DNA of 33,615 nucleotides, taken from the NCBI RefSeq assembly GCF_002902665.1, contig NZ_PPRM01000032.1, positions 1-33,615 on the forward strand. Reading direction: 5' to 3'. The notes below the pieces were generated by a model that saw nothing but the letters and a program-made list of their open reading frames with translations, was not told the origin of the DNA and did no database searches. The stretch is from Macrococcoides caseolyticum (GTDB lineage: Bacteria; Bacillota; Bacilli; Staphylococcales; Staphylococcaceae). This document shows, piece after piece, positions 9,257 to 17,992 of the stretch; the first letter of the stretch is position 1, and each line of letters begins with the position of its first letter. The position numbers were made by a program, and so were the translations under genes.

Positions 9257-9775
9257 TTAAAATGGTAAATCATCATCACTGATATCAATTGGCCCTGTTG
9301 CATTCGCAAATGGGTTATTTGATGGTGCTGATGTATTTGATTGTTGATTGTTTGATGACTGATAGTTTTGATTCTGGCCTTGTGTCTGACCATAACTTCC
9401 TTGGTCATAGCTAGAATAGTCATCTGACGGACTGTTTGTACGAGATTGATTAGTGTTCTTCGGTTCAAGGAATTGAACTGAATCACAAACGACCTCAGTA
9501 ACATATACTTTACGTCCTTCTTGATTATCATAACTACGTGATTGCAATCTGCCATCAACCCCAGCTAAACTACCTTTATGCAAGAAATTATTAACATTTT
9601 CAGCTTGCTTACGGAATACGACACAGTTGATAAAATCAGCCTGACGTTCTCCTTGTGCATTAGTAAATGTTCTATTTACTGCTAAAGTAAATGTAGCGAC
9701 TGACACACCTGATGTTGTGACTCTGTATTCTGGATCTTTAGTTAAACGACCAACTAATACAACTCGGTTAAGCAA
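9257..9775 (-). CDS. ssb: Single-stranded DNA-binding protein
   Basis: Coats single-stranded DNA during replication and repair as a tetramer. The OB-fold (about 1-105) begins [17 protein letters not shown] and contains [12 protein letters not shown] and [15 protein letters not shown] Gln/Asn/Ser/Gly-rich linker (about 110-160) leads to the acidic tip DISDDDLPF, which docks partner proteins. Start: alignment with staphylococcal Ssb (MLNRVVLVG) points to the TTG at 9775, about 8 bases after a G-rich GGGGGCG; the in-frame GTG at 9790 would add five residues. With the TTG start it has 172 residues. It lies between rpsF and rpsR, the standard arrangement. Confidence 0.96.
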   Translation of the reverse strand: MLNRVVLVGRLTKDPEYRVTTSGVSVATFTLAVNRTFTNAQGERQADFINCVVFRKQAENVNNFLHKGSLAGVDGRLQSRSYDNQEGRKVYVTEVVCDSVQFLEPKNTNQSRTNSPSDDYSSYDQGSYGQTQGQNQNYQSSNNQQSNTSAPSNNPFANATGPIDISDDDLPF

Positions 9776-9799
9776 ATAAATCGCCCCCACATAATCTTA

Positions 9800-10090
9800 T
9801 TATTTTTCTTCTTCGCGAACAACGATATGACGGATAATGTCATCGTTGATTTTAGCTAAACGATCGAATTCATTAGTAGCTTCGTCAGTAGACTTAACAC
9901 GAACGATTTGGTAGAAACCTTCTTTAAAATCGTTGATTTCATAAGCTAAACGACGTTTACCCCAATCCTTTGATTCGATGATTTCCGCTCCGTTTGAAGT
10001 AAGAATTTCTTCGAAACGCTCGATTAAAGCTTTCTTAGCATCTTCTTCAATGTTTGGACGTACGACATACATAATTTCGTAATTTCTCAT
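9800..10090 (-). CDS. rpsF: 30S ribosomal protein S6
   Basis: A 96-residue protein with the ferredoxin-like S6 fold: [25 protein letters not shown], then the invariant [22 protein letters not shown] and the acidic tail REEEK. It pairs with S18 in the small subunit platform. Two ATGs stand side by side; the second is chosen because it lies 7 bases after AGGAGGT and matches the family start MR-YE. First gene of the rpsF-ssb-rpsR operon, with a clear extended -10 promoter and a structured leader. Confidence 0.97.
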   Translation of the reverse strand: MRNYEIMYVVRPNIEEDAKKALIERFEEILTSNGAEIIESKDWGKRRLAYEINDFKEGFYQIVRVKSTDEATNEFDRLAKINDDIIRHIVVREEEK

Positions 10091-10097
10091 CATTTAC

Positions 10098-10143
10098 ACC
10101 TCCTTATGGTCTATGCGGCTTTATAATTTTATAAAGCAAGGAA
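10098..10143 (-). promoter_or_regulatory. Probable S6:S18-binding leader of rpsF
   Basis: On the minus strand a hairpin CTTTATAAAATTATAAAG (10119-10136) is followed at once by CCG (10116-10118). Outside it TTCCTT (10138-10143) can pair with AAGGAG of the ribosome binding site (10100-10105). A stem with a single-stranded CCG next to it is the mark of the S6:S18 regulatory RNA, which mimics the 16S site. The assignment rests on position and motif; the fold is by eye. Confidence 0.55.
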
Positions 10144-10168
10144 TAATTTTCATTACTCACAATAGAGA

Positions 10169-10197
10169 ATTATAGCATAGTTTACTTATTTCATCAA
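10169..10197 (-). promoter_or_regulatory. Sigma-A promoter of rpsF
   Basis: TTGATG, 17 bases, TATAAT on the minus strand, with the extended -10 element TGC before TATAAT. It lies about 80 bases before rpsF. Confidence 0.8.
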
Positions 10198-10201
10198 ATA
10201 T

Positions 10202-10247
10202 AAATAAAAAACTAAGTAATATTTATTTAACAAATATTACTTAGTTT
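10202..10247 (-). terminator. Terminator overlapping the end of gene 10227-10544
   Basis: A 16-bp stem (AAACTAAGTAATATTT at 10209-10224 with its complement at 10232-10247), loop of 7, followed on the minus strand by T-rich sequence. The stop codon of the upstream gene (10227-10229) lies in the loop, so the 5' arm is coding sequence. Confidence 0.85.
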
Positions 10248-10544
10248 AAAAGTCCTTATTTGCTTAGAGTAAAAAAGCTGTATATTATCTTTTCGAGCTA
10301 GATATAGATACTGTCCATAATCATAGTCATCTGGATATATCATATCCGTCGTATAAACATCTAAATACCGTAATGTACTAGGATGATAAGCAACGTTTTC
10401 ATAAATAGAATCATCAAGTGTTACAGATTCATCTGCTCCTATAACTTGTATAAGATAGTGATAACTTACATCATATATAGGTTGCTCATTACCATCATTA
10501 TCAATCAGTCTAATGCAGTATATAATACGCTTTAATGGTTTCAT
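10227..10544 (-). CDS. Hypothetical protein, Tyr/Asp-rich
   Basis: A 105-residue soluble protein of unrecognised family. It is rich in tyrosine, aspartate and isoleucine (for example the stretch DMIYPDDYDYGQYLYLARKD at about 67-86) with an alternating hydrophobic pattern suggesting beta structure; no signal peptide, membrane helix or cysteine motif is seen beyond two isolated cysteines. A purine-rich GAGGTGAAGGG precedes the ATG. It lies 23 bases after the ychF stop on the same strand, so it is probably the last gene of the parA-to-ychF unit. Its final codons form the 5' arm of the terminator hairpin. Confidence 0.7.
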   Translation of the reverse strand: MKPLKRIIYCIRLIDNDGNEQPIYDVSYHYLIQVIGADESVTLDDSIYENVAYHPSTLRYLDVYTTDMIYPDDYDYGQYLYLARKDNIQLFYSKQIRTFKLSNIC

Positions 10545-10567
10545 CCCTTCACCTCAGCTTGTAAAAT

Positions 10568-11668
10568 TTAAACATTAAATCTGAAATGTACAACGTCTCC
10601 GTCTTGCATAATATATTCTTTACCTTCTAAACGTACTTTACCTGCTTCTTTAGCTCCGCTCATGCCATTGTATTCAATTAGATCATCATAGCTGACTGTT
10701 TCTGCACGGATAAAACCGCGTTCAAAATCCGTATGAATAATCCCTGCACATTGTGGTGCGGTCATACCTTTTTTGAATGTCCATGCACGAACTTCTTGAA
10801 CACCTGCTGTAAAGTAAGTTGCAAGTCCTAATAAGTGATAAGATGCACGAATCAATTTATCCAGTCCCGCCTCTTCAATACCTAAGTCTTCTAAGTACTC
10901 TGCTTTATCTTCGTCTTCAAGTGTTGCTAATTCTTCTTCAATCTTCGCACTAATTACGATAACATCAGAACCTTCAGCTTCAGCATACGCTTTAATCGCT
11001 TGTAGATGTTCATTCTCTTCTCCACTGATTAGATCATCTTCAGAAACATTTGCAACATAAAGCATCGGTTTTGCCGTTAATAAATGCATATTTTTAACAA
11101 GCTTTTCCTGTTCTGGTGAAAATTCAATGCTGCGTACTGGCTTTTCAGCTTCTAAAGTTTCTTTAACAATCGCAAGAACCGCTTCTTCTGCCATCGCATC
11201 TTTATCTTTTTGCTTCGCCATCTTCTGAATGCGTGCATAACGTTTCTCAACTGACTCTAAGTCTGCAAGTACAAGTTCCATATTGATAACTTCAATATCA
11301 TCAACTGGATTTACTTTTCCAGAAACATGAGTAATATTCTCATCCTCAAAAGCACGTACAACCTGACAAATTGCATCCACTTCTCTGATGTGGGATAAGA
11401 ACTTGTTACCTAATCCTTCTCCTTTAGAGGCACCTTTAACGATGCCTGCAATATCCGTAAATTCAAATGCTGTCGGAACAGTTTTCTTAGGTTCTACAAG
11501 TTCAGTTAGTTTATTCAAACGGTGATCTGGAACTTCTACAATTCCTACATTCGGATCAATTGTCGCAAACGGATAGTTTGCAGCCAGAGCTCCTGCTTTC
11601 GTAATTGCGTTAAATAAAGTTGATTTTCCTACATTCGGTAAACCAACGATTCCTGCTGTTAATGCCAT
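10568..11668 (-). CDS. ychF: Redox-regulated P-loop ATPase YchF (Obg family)
   Basis: A 366-residue protein, the usual length. The P-loop is GLPNVGKS at 9-16, switch II is [20 protein letters not shown], and the nucleotide-specificity motif is YVANVSEDD instead of NKxD, the feature that makes YchF prefer ATP over GTP. A coiled-coil insert follows (about 130-180), and the C-terminal TGS domain contains [31 protein letters not shown]. It associates with ribosomes and affects oxidative stress responses in studied bacteria. Located 18 bases after the DUF951 gene, in the unit with mscS and parAB. Confidence 0.97.
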   Translation of the reverse strand: MALTAGIVGLPNVGKSTLFNAITKAGALAANYPFATIDPNVGIVEVPDHRLNKLTELVEPKKTVPTAFEFTDIAGIVKGASKGEGLGNKFLSHIREVDAICQVVRAFEDENITHVSGKVNPVDDIEVINMELVLADLESVEKRYARIQKMAKQKDKDAMAEEAVLAIVKETLEAEKPVRSIEFSPEQEKLVKNMHLLTAKPMLYVANVSEDDLISGEENEHLQAIKAYAEAEGSDVIVISAKIEEELATLEDEDKAEYLEDLGIEEAGLDKLIRASYHLLGLATYFTAGVQEVRAWTFKKGMTAPQCAGIIHTDFERGFIRAETVSYDDLIEYNGMSGAKEAGKVRLEGKEYIMQDGDVVHFRFNV

Positions 11669-11686
11669 AATATTATCTCCTCTTAC

Positions 11687-11875
11687 TTACGCATGATGCG
11701 TTATTTTTTTTATTTTTTTGTTGAACTCTTGTCTAGGTAGCATGATACTACGGCCACAACCTGTACATTTAATTCTAATATCTGCGCCTAAACGAATAAT
11801 TTTAAAATCCTTTTCGCCACATGCATGGGGTTTTTTCATCTCAACTATATCATTTAAATCATACGTTTTATCCAT
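11687..11875 (-). CDS. DUF951 family small protein
   Basis: A 62-residue basic protein of the DUF951 family, which in firmicutes is often found between the mscS-like and ychF genes. The sequence has DIVEMKKPHACG, then IRLGADIRIKC-TGCGRSIMLPR; Cys19, Cys37 and Cys40 could bind a metal or nucleic acid, but that is inference. The start is the ATG, with GGGTGG 5 bases upstream; the GTG at 11884 is inside this site. Only one base separates it from the mscS stop, indicating coupling. Function unknown. Confidence 0.88.
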   Translation of the reverse strand: MDKTYDLNDIVEMKKPHACGEKDFKIIRLGADIRIKCTGCGRSIMLPRQEFNKKIKKITHHA

Positions 11876-11876
11876 A

Positions 11877-12764
11877 CTATCCACCCTTTTTATCTGGTTG
11901 ATTATACATAATCATTCGAGGCATTGGTACTTTTACTCCATTACTATCCAGATAGTCTTTCAAATCACGTCTTAACATACGTGAAACTTTTACATGATGA
12001 TTTGGTAACGTTTCTGCTGAAATTTTAATCTTCGCTTCTCCAGCTGACACTGCTTCAACACCTAGTATTTCTGGAGATTTAATCAAATCATCGTACTTAT
12101 CCATCAAAGTTTCTAGATAAGGTTTAATCAATGCTTCAACATCTTCTAGGTTTTCTTCACTTGAAACTGTAATATCAAATACTGCAAGTGAATTATTTAC
12201 AGAAAAATTGACGATTTCATTCATTGTACCGTTTGGCAGTATCGTAAGTTCTCCTGTAAATGCTCGAATTCTTGTCGAACGTAATCCAATTGATTGTACC
12301 GTACCTTCCGCTACAGTTGTTCCTGTTGTATTGATCTTAACGTAGTCTCCTACGTCAAACTGATTCTCAAAGATAATAAAGAAACCAGTGATAATATCTT
12401 TCACTAAAGTTTGTGCGCCAAAACCAATTGCAATACCGGCTACCCCTGCCCCTGCAATAATACTTTCAACTTTGACACCAAAATTACTTAAGATAGTAGT
12501 GATAATGATAAACCATGTCACATAGGAGGCTATATTCTGTAACAATTTGACCAACGTCGTATCCCTTTTTTCAGAATGAGATAAATTTGTTCTTCGACGT
12601 ACGTAAAAAAATTGTTCGATCATTTTATGAATAAATTTAATTAAGAACAGTCCAAAAACTAATAGCACTAATGCCCAGAATATATTTGCACCTACTCCAG
12701 CCCAGAATTCAGGATTCATATAAGGTTTAATTAATTGCTTAAAGAAATATACTAATTTATCCAT
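11877..12764 (-). CDS. mscS: Small-conductance mechanosensitive channel, MscS family
   Basis: A 295-residue membrane protein that opens under membrane tension and releases solutes after osmotic downshock. Hydrophobic segments are at about 22-46, 78-95 and 100-133; the last is the pore helix with the Gly/Ala pattern GAGVAGIAIGFGAQTLVKDI. It is followed by the beta domain (FDVGDYVKI, GTVQSIGLRSTRIR, NGTMNEIVNFS) and the cytoplasmic alpha/beta vestibule. The ATG follows the parB stop without a gap. The position between parB and ychF is shared with Bacillus and staphylococci. Confidence 0.95.
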   Translation of the reverse strand: MDKLVYFFKQLIKPYMNPEFWAGVGANIFWALVLLVFGLFLIKFIHKMIEQFFYVRRRTNLSHSEKRDTTLVKLLQNIASYVTWFIIITTILSNFGVKVESIIAGAGVAGIAIGFGAQTLVKDIITGFFIIFENQFDVGDYVKINTTGTTVAEGTVQSIGLRSTRIRAFTGELTILPNGTMNEIVNFSVNNSLAVFDITVSSEENLEDVEALIKPYLETLMDKYDDLIKSPEILGVEAVSAGEAKIKISAETLPNHHVKVSRMLRRDLKDYLDSNGVKVPMPRMIMYNQPDKKGG

Positions 12765-13628
12765 CTATTCACCCACATTTTCAAGCAAATGGATCAAACG
12801 ATTAAACTCCTCTTCAGAAGTGAATTCAATTGAAATTTTTCCTTTTTTGCGTGATTTAGATATTTCTACTTTAGTACCTAGGTTCTGTTTCAATGATTCT
12901 TCATGTTTCACAAGAAACTTTGGCTTTTGCTTTATTTTAACTTCTTTACTTTGTGGCTCTAATTCTTCTTGGTTCATGACTTTAATAAAATCTTCTAAAG
13001 CGCGTACACTCATCGCCTCTTGAACAACTTTGTGTGCCACTTTAATTATGTCTTCTTCATTTTTTAATCCCAGTAAAGTACGTCCATGGCCTCCTGAAAT
13101 TTCTTTTTGATTAATCATCATCTTTACTTCTTGTGGTAAATTTAATAATCTCAATAAGTTCGCAATGTAAGAGCGAGATTTCCCAAGTCTATCTGCTGCT
13201 TCTGCTTGTGTTAAATTCAAATGTTTCATTAGTGTTGCATAACTTTTTGCTTCTTCTAGTGGATTAAGATCTTCACGTTGTAAGTTCTCAATAATTGCAA
13301 GCTCCATCATCTGTTGGTCTGTAAGCGTCTTAACAATCGCAGGAATTTTATTTTTACCTGCCATCTTACTCGCTCTAAAGCGACGTTCACCAACCACTAT
13401 GTCATAACCTTTAACTGATTTTCTTACAACAATCGGCTGCAGTACTCCATGAAGTTTAATCGACTCACTTAATTCTTCTAACGCTGCTTCATCAAACTCT
13501 ATTCTTGGCTGATATGGATTTGCACGTAATTCTGCAACATTCAGCTCTTCAATAATTTCATCCTGACCATTTTCTTGAAATAATACATCGAGACCTCTAC
13601 CAAGGCCTTTCCCTAAACCTCTAGCCAT
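12765..13628 (-). CDS. parB: Chromosome-partitioning protein ParB (Spo0J)
   Basis: A CTP-dependent DNA clamp that loads at parS sites and guides origin segregation and SMC loading. The 287 residues begin MARGLGKGLGRGLDVLF as typical for chromosomal ParB. The CTP-binding motif GERRFRA is at 80-86, the NPYQPR box at 38-42, and the helix-turn-helix at about 134-160 (LTQAEAADRLGKSRSYIANLLRLL). A basic linker and the C-terminal dimerisation domain (KGKISIEFTSEEEFNRLIHLLE) follow. It overlaps the end of parA by 8 bases. A degenerate parS-like site lies in its own coding sequence (12904-12919). Confidence 0.97.
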   Translation of the reverse strand: MARGLGKGLGRGLDVLFQENGQDEIIEELNVAELRANPYQPRIEFDEAALEELSESIKLHGVLQPIVVRKSVKGYDIVVGERRFRASKMAGKNKIPAIVKTLTDQQMMELAIIENLQREDLNPLEEAKSYATLMKHLNLTQAEAADRLGKSRSYIANLLRLLNLPQEVKMMINQKEISGGHGRTLLGLKNEEDIIKVAHKVVQEAMSVRALEDFIKVMNQEELEPQSKEVKIKQKPKFLVKHEESLKQNLGTKVEISKSRKKGKISIEFTSEEEFNRLIHLLENVGE

Positions 13629-14382
13629 TATTAATTACCTCCTCAGCTAAGCTTTTATATGTCTTAGCTCCCGTAGAACGCGCATCATATACATTAATCG
13701 GTTGTCCGTGAGAAGGTGCTTCAGATAAACGTACATTTCTCGGAATAATTGTTTCATATACTTTATCTTCAAAATGTGCTTTCACTTCTGCGATAACGTC
13801 ATTACCTAAATTTGTACGTGCATCGAACATTGTAAGTAATACACCTTCAATTACAAGCGACTGATTAAGATGTCGTTGTACAAGCTTGATTGTATTCAAT
13901 AGCTGACTCAAGCCTTCAAGTGCATAATACTCACACTGTACAGGGATAATAATACCACTTGCTGCAGTAAAGGAATTGATTGTAAGTAGTCCGAGAGACG
14001 GTGGACAATCAATAATAATATAATCAAAATCCTCATTTAGCTCTTTAAAAGCATATTTAAGTCGAACTTCCCTGCTCATAGCTGACACAAGTTCAATCTC
14101 TGCACCAGCCAGAGCGATATTTGCCGGGATAATATAAAGATTTTCCTGCGCTGTTTCCAATACACACTTATTAATATCGGTATCTTCTACAAGCATATCA
14201 TAAACTGAATTCGTCACATTATTCTTATCAATTCCTACACCACTTGTTGCATTTCCTTGAGGATCTGTATCGACCAGTAGGACTTTCTTACCAAGTTCAC
14301 TAAGTGCCGCACTTAAATTTACTGACGTAGTTGTCTTACCCACGCCACCTTTTTGATTGGCAATCGCCAAAATTTTTGTCAT
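13621..14382 (-). CDS. parA: Chromosome-partitioning ATPase ParA (Soj)
   Basis: A 253-residue deviant Walker ATPase that works with ParB in origin segregation and, in Bacillus, regulates DnaA. The Walker A motif is KGGVGKTTT from residue 11, with the signature lysine; A' is VLLVDTDPQGN; Walker B is DYIIIDCPPSLGLLT. Chromosomal type: no N-terminal DNA-binding domain. The ATG follows AGGAGAGAG. An extended -10 sits 38 bases upstream, making it the first gene of parA-parB-mscS-DUF951-ychF. Staphylococcus aureus is known to lack this gene while keeping parB, so its presence helps exclude that genus. Confidence 0.96.
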   Translation of the reverse strand: MTKILAIANQKGGVGKTTTSVNLSAALSELGKKVLLVDTDPQGNATSGVGIDKNNVTNSVYDMLVEDTDINKCVLETAQENLYIIPANIALAGAEIELVSAMSREVRLKYAFKELNEDFDYIIIDCPPSLGLLTINSFTAASGIIIPVQCEYYALEGLSQLLNTIKLVQRHLNQSLVIEGVLLTMFDARTNLGNDVIAEVKAHFEDKVYETIIPRNVRLSEAPSHGQPINVYDARSTGAKTYKSLAEEVINNG

Positions 14383-14419
14383 GAATACTCTCTCCTAATC
14401 GTCATTTCATATAATATCG

Positions 14420-14428
14420 ATTATATCA
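14420..14428 (-). promoter_or_regulatory. Extended -10 promoter of parA operon
   Basis: TGATATAAT on the minus strand, 38 bases before the parA start. No good -35 at 17 bases is seen (best TTGTGC at 19), so the extended -10 must carry it. Confidence 0.5.
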
Positions 14429-14483
14429 ATTTTAGCTCTATATTGCACAAACAATAAAAGTACAGACCATAAAGTCCTCAACG

Positions 14484-14510
14484 AAAAAACCCTGCAATCT
14501 CTATGCAGGG
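14484..14510 (-). terminator. Terminator after noc
   Basis: Minus-strand CCCTGCA / TGCAGGG stem (14504-14510 with 14490-14496) followed by six T (14484-14489), 10 bases after the noc stop. It separates the noc unit from the parA unit. Confidence 0.92.
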
Positions 14511-14519
14511 ACGATGATT

Positions 14520-15359
14520 CTATTTATCTGTTTTAAATACTTTTATCGAAATTTCATAAAAGTTTTCATATTCCGTATCTTTTCGCTTTACTTTAACGCC
14601 GCTTTTTTCTACAGCCTTCAAACTTTCCCCGATTGTATTAAATGCGAGCTTTATATCACGAGTAAAACCGATTCTCTTAGGCTTCACTTCTTCTCCAGAG
14701 AGCATACGTTTCACACGTTCTTCTGTCTGTTTTACATTTAAGTTCTGACTTTTTATGATGTTTAGCATCTGCAACTGGGCTGCTTCACCTAAAGCAAGCA
14801 AGCTTCTGGCATGTCTTTCTGTAATTTGATGCTTGCTTAATGCATCTAGTATCGGTTGAGATAATCTAAGTAATCTGAGCTTATTAGCAATAAATGACTG
14901 ACTTTTGCCGAGGCTCGTTGCAAGATCGTTCTGTGTAATTCCATCTAAATCCAGTAATTTTTTATAAGCTTCTGCTTCTTCTACAGCTGATAAATTTTCT
15001 CTTTGAATATTTTCAATTAATGCAATTGCAGCAGTTTCTTTATCATTCATCTGCTTAACGATGACTTCTGTTTCAGCTGTATTATTCATCTTAAGTGCTC
15101 TAAAACGTCGTTCTCCAGCAATAATCTCATACATTTCTTCTTCGATTGGACGAACGACGATAGGTTGAAGTAATCCATATGAACGAATAGATTCAGCCAA
15201 CTCTTTGATTTTTTCTTCATCAAAGACTTGTCGTGGTTGATAACGATTCGGTACGATGCGTTCGACAGAAACTTTTACAACATTACCATTTTGGCGCGCT
15301 ACTTCTACATCTTCTTCCTTTTCTTTCAGCCCAAATAATTTTGAAAAAGGTTTTTTCAT
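14520..15359 (-). CDS. noc: Nucleoid occlusion protein Noc
   Basis: A ParB paralogue that binds its own chromosomal sites, spreads as a CTP clamp and prevents FtsZ assembly over the nucleoid. The 279 residues begin with MKKPFSKLFGLKEKE, an amphipathic helix matching the membrane-targeting N-terminus that distinguishes Noc from ParB. The NRYQPRQ box (38-44), the CTP motif GERRFRA (82-88) and the helix-turn-helix (about 134-160, ITQNDLATSLGKSQSFIANKLRLL) are present. Order rsmG-noc-parA-parB agrees with Bacillus and supports Noc here and ParB downstream. It starts 29 bases after rsmG. Confidence 0.95.
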   Translation of the reverse strand: MKKPFSKLFGLKEKEEDVEVARQNGNVVKVSVERIVPNRYQPRQVFDEEKIKELAESIRSYGLLQPIVVRPIEEEMYEIIAGERRFRALKMNNTAETEVIVKQMNDKETAAIALIENIQRENLSAVEEAEAYKKLLDLDGITQNDLATSLGKSQSFIANKLRLLRLSQPILDALSKHQITERHARSLLALGEAAQLQMLNIIKSQNLNVKQTEERVKRMLSGEEVKPKRIGFTRDIKLAFNTIGESLKAVEKSGVKVKRKDTEYENFYEISIKVFKTDK

Positions 15360-15388
15360 AACAATCGACTCACTTTCAATTCAAATAA

Positions 15389-16105
15389 TTATTTTAGTAA
15401 TGGTTCTTTGTTTGGCGTCCCTGGTTTACGCGGATACTTCTTAGGCGTTTGTCTTTTTTTCTCAATATCTAGTATATAACGCGTACTTTCTTCTTCAGGT
15501 AGCGTCAATGGATGATTCTCAACCACCGCTCCACCTAATATAGATATCGCAAACAATCCTTCTTCAACCTCTATTTCTCCTTGTGCACCTTTAAGCGCAA
15601 TAAAATGACCACCTTTTTTCACAAGTGGTAAACAAAGCTCACTTAATACAGATAATCTCGCAACCGCTCTTGCTGTAACCACATCAAAACTTTCTCTGTA
15701 CTCGCCTTTACCAAACGTTTCTGCTCGGTCATGTACAAAATGGCAGTTTGTTAAATTAAGTTCTGCGCTTAAATGATTAAGGAAGTTGATTCTTTTATTT
15801 AGGGAATCAACGATTGTAATTTCTAAATGTGGATATAATATCTTTAATGGAATACTAGGAAATCCTGCACCAGCACCCACATCACAAATAGATTTTACTT
15901 TATTGAAATCAAAATAGAAACTTGGTGTAATAGAATCAAAGAAATGCTTCAAATATACCTCTTCTTTTTCTGTTACAGCTGTCAAATTAATTTTCTCATT
16001 CCACTCTACTAAAGTTTCATAGTAAATTGCAAATTGTTTTTGTTGTTCGTCTGTGAGTTCGAAACCTTTTTCTTTTAAATGTTGTAAAAATTTCATCTCA
16101 TTCAT
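15389..16105 (-). CDS. rsmG: 16S rRNA (guanine-N7) methyltransferase RsmG
   Basis: Methylates G527 (E. coli numbering) of 16S rRNA with S-adenosylmethionine. The 238 residues show the SAM-binding loop [16 protein letters not shown] at 74-89, with [11 protein letters not shown] before it and the [21 protein letters not shown] and [12 protein letters not shown] segments after it. Loss of the enzyme gives low-level streptomycin resistance in other bacteria. The ATG follows the mnmG stop directly; GGGTG upstream is the likely binding site. A second ATG at codon 4 is possible. The C-terminus is basic and Pro-rich ([13 protein letters not shown]), as in Gram-positive RsmG. Confidence 0.96.
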   Translation of the reverse strand: MNEMKFLQHLKEKGFELTDEQQKQFAIYYETLVEWNEKINLTAVTEKEEVYLKHFFDSITPSFYFDFNKVKSICDVGAGAGFPSIPLKILYPHLEITIVDSLNKRINFLNHLSAELNLTNCHFVHDRAETFGKGEYRESFDVVTARAVARLSVLSELCLPLVKKGGHFIALKGAQGEIEVEEGLFAISILGGAVVENHPLTLPEEESTRYILDIEKKRQTPKKYPRKPGTPNKEPLLK

Positions 16106-17980
16106 CTAATTCACCCTTTTTATTTTTCCTTGCTCAATATAGATTAATAAAATTGAAATATCTGCTGGATTTACGCCTGAAATACGTGATGCCTGTGCAA
16201 TACTTAATGGTTTCACTTCTTTTAACTTTTCACGTGCTTCAGTTGCCAGACTGTGAATATCATCATAATCAATATTTTCAGGAATTTTTTTATTTTCCAT
16301 ACGTTTTACTTTTTCTACTTGTTGTAATGATTTTTGAATATATCCTTCATACTTCGTCTGAATTTCTACTTGTTCTTGTACAGATTCATCAATCATTCCT
16401 TGTTCTTCGATTAAAGCAACGACTGAAGCATAATCCATTTCAGGTCTTCTTAATAAATCAATCGCAAGTATACCATCTTTTAACGGCGTTCCTCCACGTG
16501 ATTCAATCATACTTTGAGTCTTTTCGTTTGGCTTAATTCTGATTTGAGATAAACGGTTTATTTCCTCGGAAATAGCAGCTTTTTTATTATTGAATCTACT
16601 ATATCTAAACTCATCAATAAGTCCTGCGTTATAGCCAATTTCTGTGAGTCTTAAATCTGCATTATCATGACGCAGTAACAGACGGTGCTCAGCACGGCTT
16701 GTCAGTAAACGATAAGGTTCGTTCGTTCCTTTTGTTACAAGATCATCTATGAGTACGCCAATATATGCTTCATGACGACCTAATATTAATTCATCATGTC
16801 CCAGAACTTTTGCTGCAGCATTAATACCTGCCATAAGTCCTTGTCCTGCGGCCTCTTCATAACCACTTGTACCATTTATCTGACCTGCAGTATAAAGTCC
16901 TTGAATTTTCTTTGTTTCTAGTGTCGGCCAAAGTTGTGTTGGTACAATCGCATCATACTCGATAGCATACCCAGCACGCATCATATCTGCCTTCTCTAAA
17001 CCAGGTATCGTCTTTAACATTTGCAATTGCACATGTTCCGGTAAACTTGTAGAAAGTCCTTGAACATAGACTTCTTTAGTATTTCTTCCTTCCGGTTCTA
17101 AGAAGATTTGATGTCTTGGTTTATCGTTAAATCTGACAAACTTATCTTCAATTGAAGGACAATATCTTGGTCCTGTGCCTTTAATCATACCCGAGTACAT
17201 TGCTGATAGATGAAGATTATCATCGATAACTTGATGTGTTTCCCCATTAGTATAAGTCAACCAGCATGGTAATTGATCCATGATAAATTCTGTCGTTTCG
17301 TAACTAAATGCACGTGGTAGATCATCACCTGGTTGAATTTCAGTTTTGCTATAATCAATAGAGTCACTATTTACACGTGGCGGTGTACCTGTTTTGAATC
17401 TAACGATATCAAACCCAATCTCGCGAAGATGATCAGCTAATTTTATAGAAGGCATCTGATGGTTAGGACCTGAAGAATATTTAATATTTCCAAGTATGAT
17501 TTCTCCACGTAAAAATGTTCCTGTCGTTAATACAACAGCGTCTGCTAAATATGTAGTCCCTATAACCGTTTCTACACCAAGTACTTTTCCATCCTCAATA
17601 ATTAAACGTTCCACCATGCCTTGCATAATGTCCAGGTTGTCTTGAGCTTCTATAACAGATTTCATTTCTTGCTGATACAAAACTTTATCCGCTTGAGCAC
17701 GTAATGCACGAACTGCCGGACCTTTCCCAGTATTGAGCATACGCATTTGAATATGCGTCTTATCGATTGTTTTAGCCATCTGTCCGCCTAAAGCGTCTAT
17801 TTCACGTACAACAATACCTTTCGCCGGTCCACCAACCGATGGATTACAAGGCATAAATGCGACAGAATCCAGATTTATTGTCAGCATCAGTGTTTTCGCA
17901 CCTTTTCTTGCACTTGCAAGTCCCGCTTCTACACCTGCATGTCCAGCACCAACAACAATTACATCATATTTTTGTTCCAA
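16106..17980 (-). CDS. mnmG: tRNA uridine-34 carboxymethylaminomethyl-modifying subunit MnmG
   Basis: FAD-binding partner of MnmE; together they modify the wobble uridine of several tRNAs. The 624 residues match the family. The FAD dinucleotide motif [12 protein letters not shown] is at 9-20; further hallmarks are [39 protein letters not shown] and [19 protein letters not shown]; the C-terminal helical MnmE-binding domain ends with [22 protein letters not shown]. The start codon is TTG, 8 bases after AGGAGG; no better start exists. It follows mnmE by 12 bases and abuts rsmG, so subunits are made together. Confidence 0.98.
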   Translation of the reverse strand: MEQKYDVIVVGAGHAGVEAGLASARKGAKTLMLTINLDSVAFMPCNPSVGGPAKGIVVREIDALGGQMAKTIDKTHIQMRMLNTGKGPAVRALRAQADKVLYQQEMKSVIEAQDNLDIMQGMVERLIIEDGKVLGVETVIGTTYLADAVVLTTGTFLRGEIILGNIKYSSGPNHQMPSIKLADHLREIGFDIVRFKTGTPPRVNSDSIDYSKTEIQPGDDLPRAFSYETTEFIMDQLPCWLTYTNGETHQVIDDNLHLSAMYSGMIKGTGPRYCPSIEDKFVRFNDKPRHQIFLEPEGRNTKEVYVQGLSTSLPEHVQLQMLKTIPGLEKADMMRAGYAIEYDAIVPTQLWPTLETKKIQGLYTAGQINGTSGYEEAAGQGLMAGINAAAKVLGHDELILGRHEAYIGVLIDDLVTKGTNEPYRLLTSRAEHRLLLRHDNADLRLTEIGYNAGLIDEFRYSRFNNKKAAISEEINRLSQIRIKPNEKTQSMIESRGGTPLKDGILAIDLLRRPEMDYASVVALIEEQGMIDESVQEQVEIQTKYEGYIQKSLQQVEKVKRMENKKIPENIDYDDIHSLATEAREKLKEVKPLSIAQASRISGVNPADISILLIYIEQGKIKRVN

Positions 17981-17992
17981 AATTTTTCCTCC

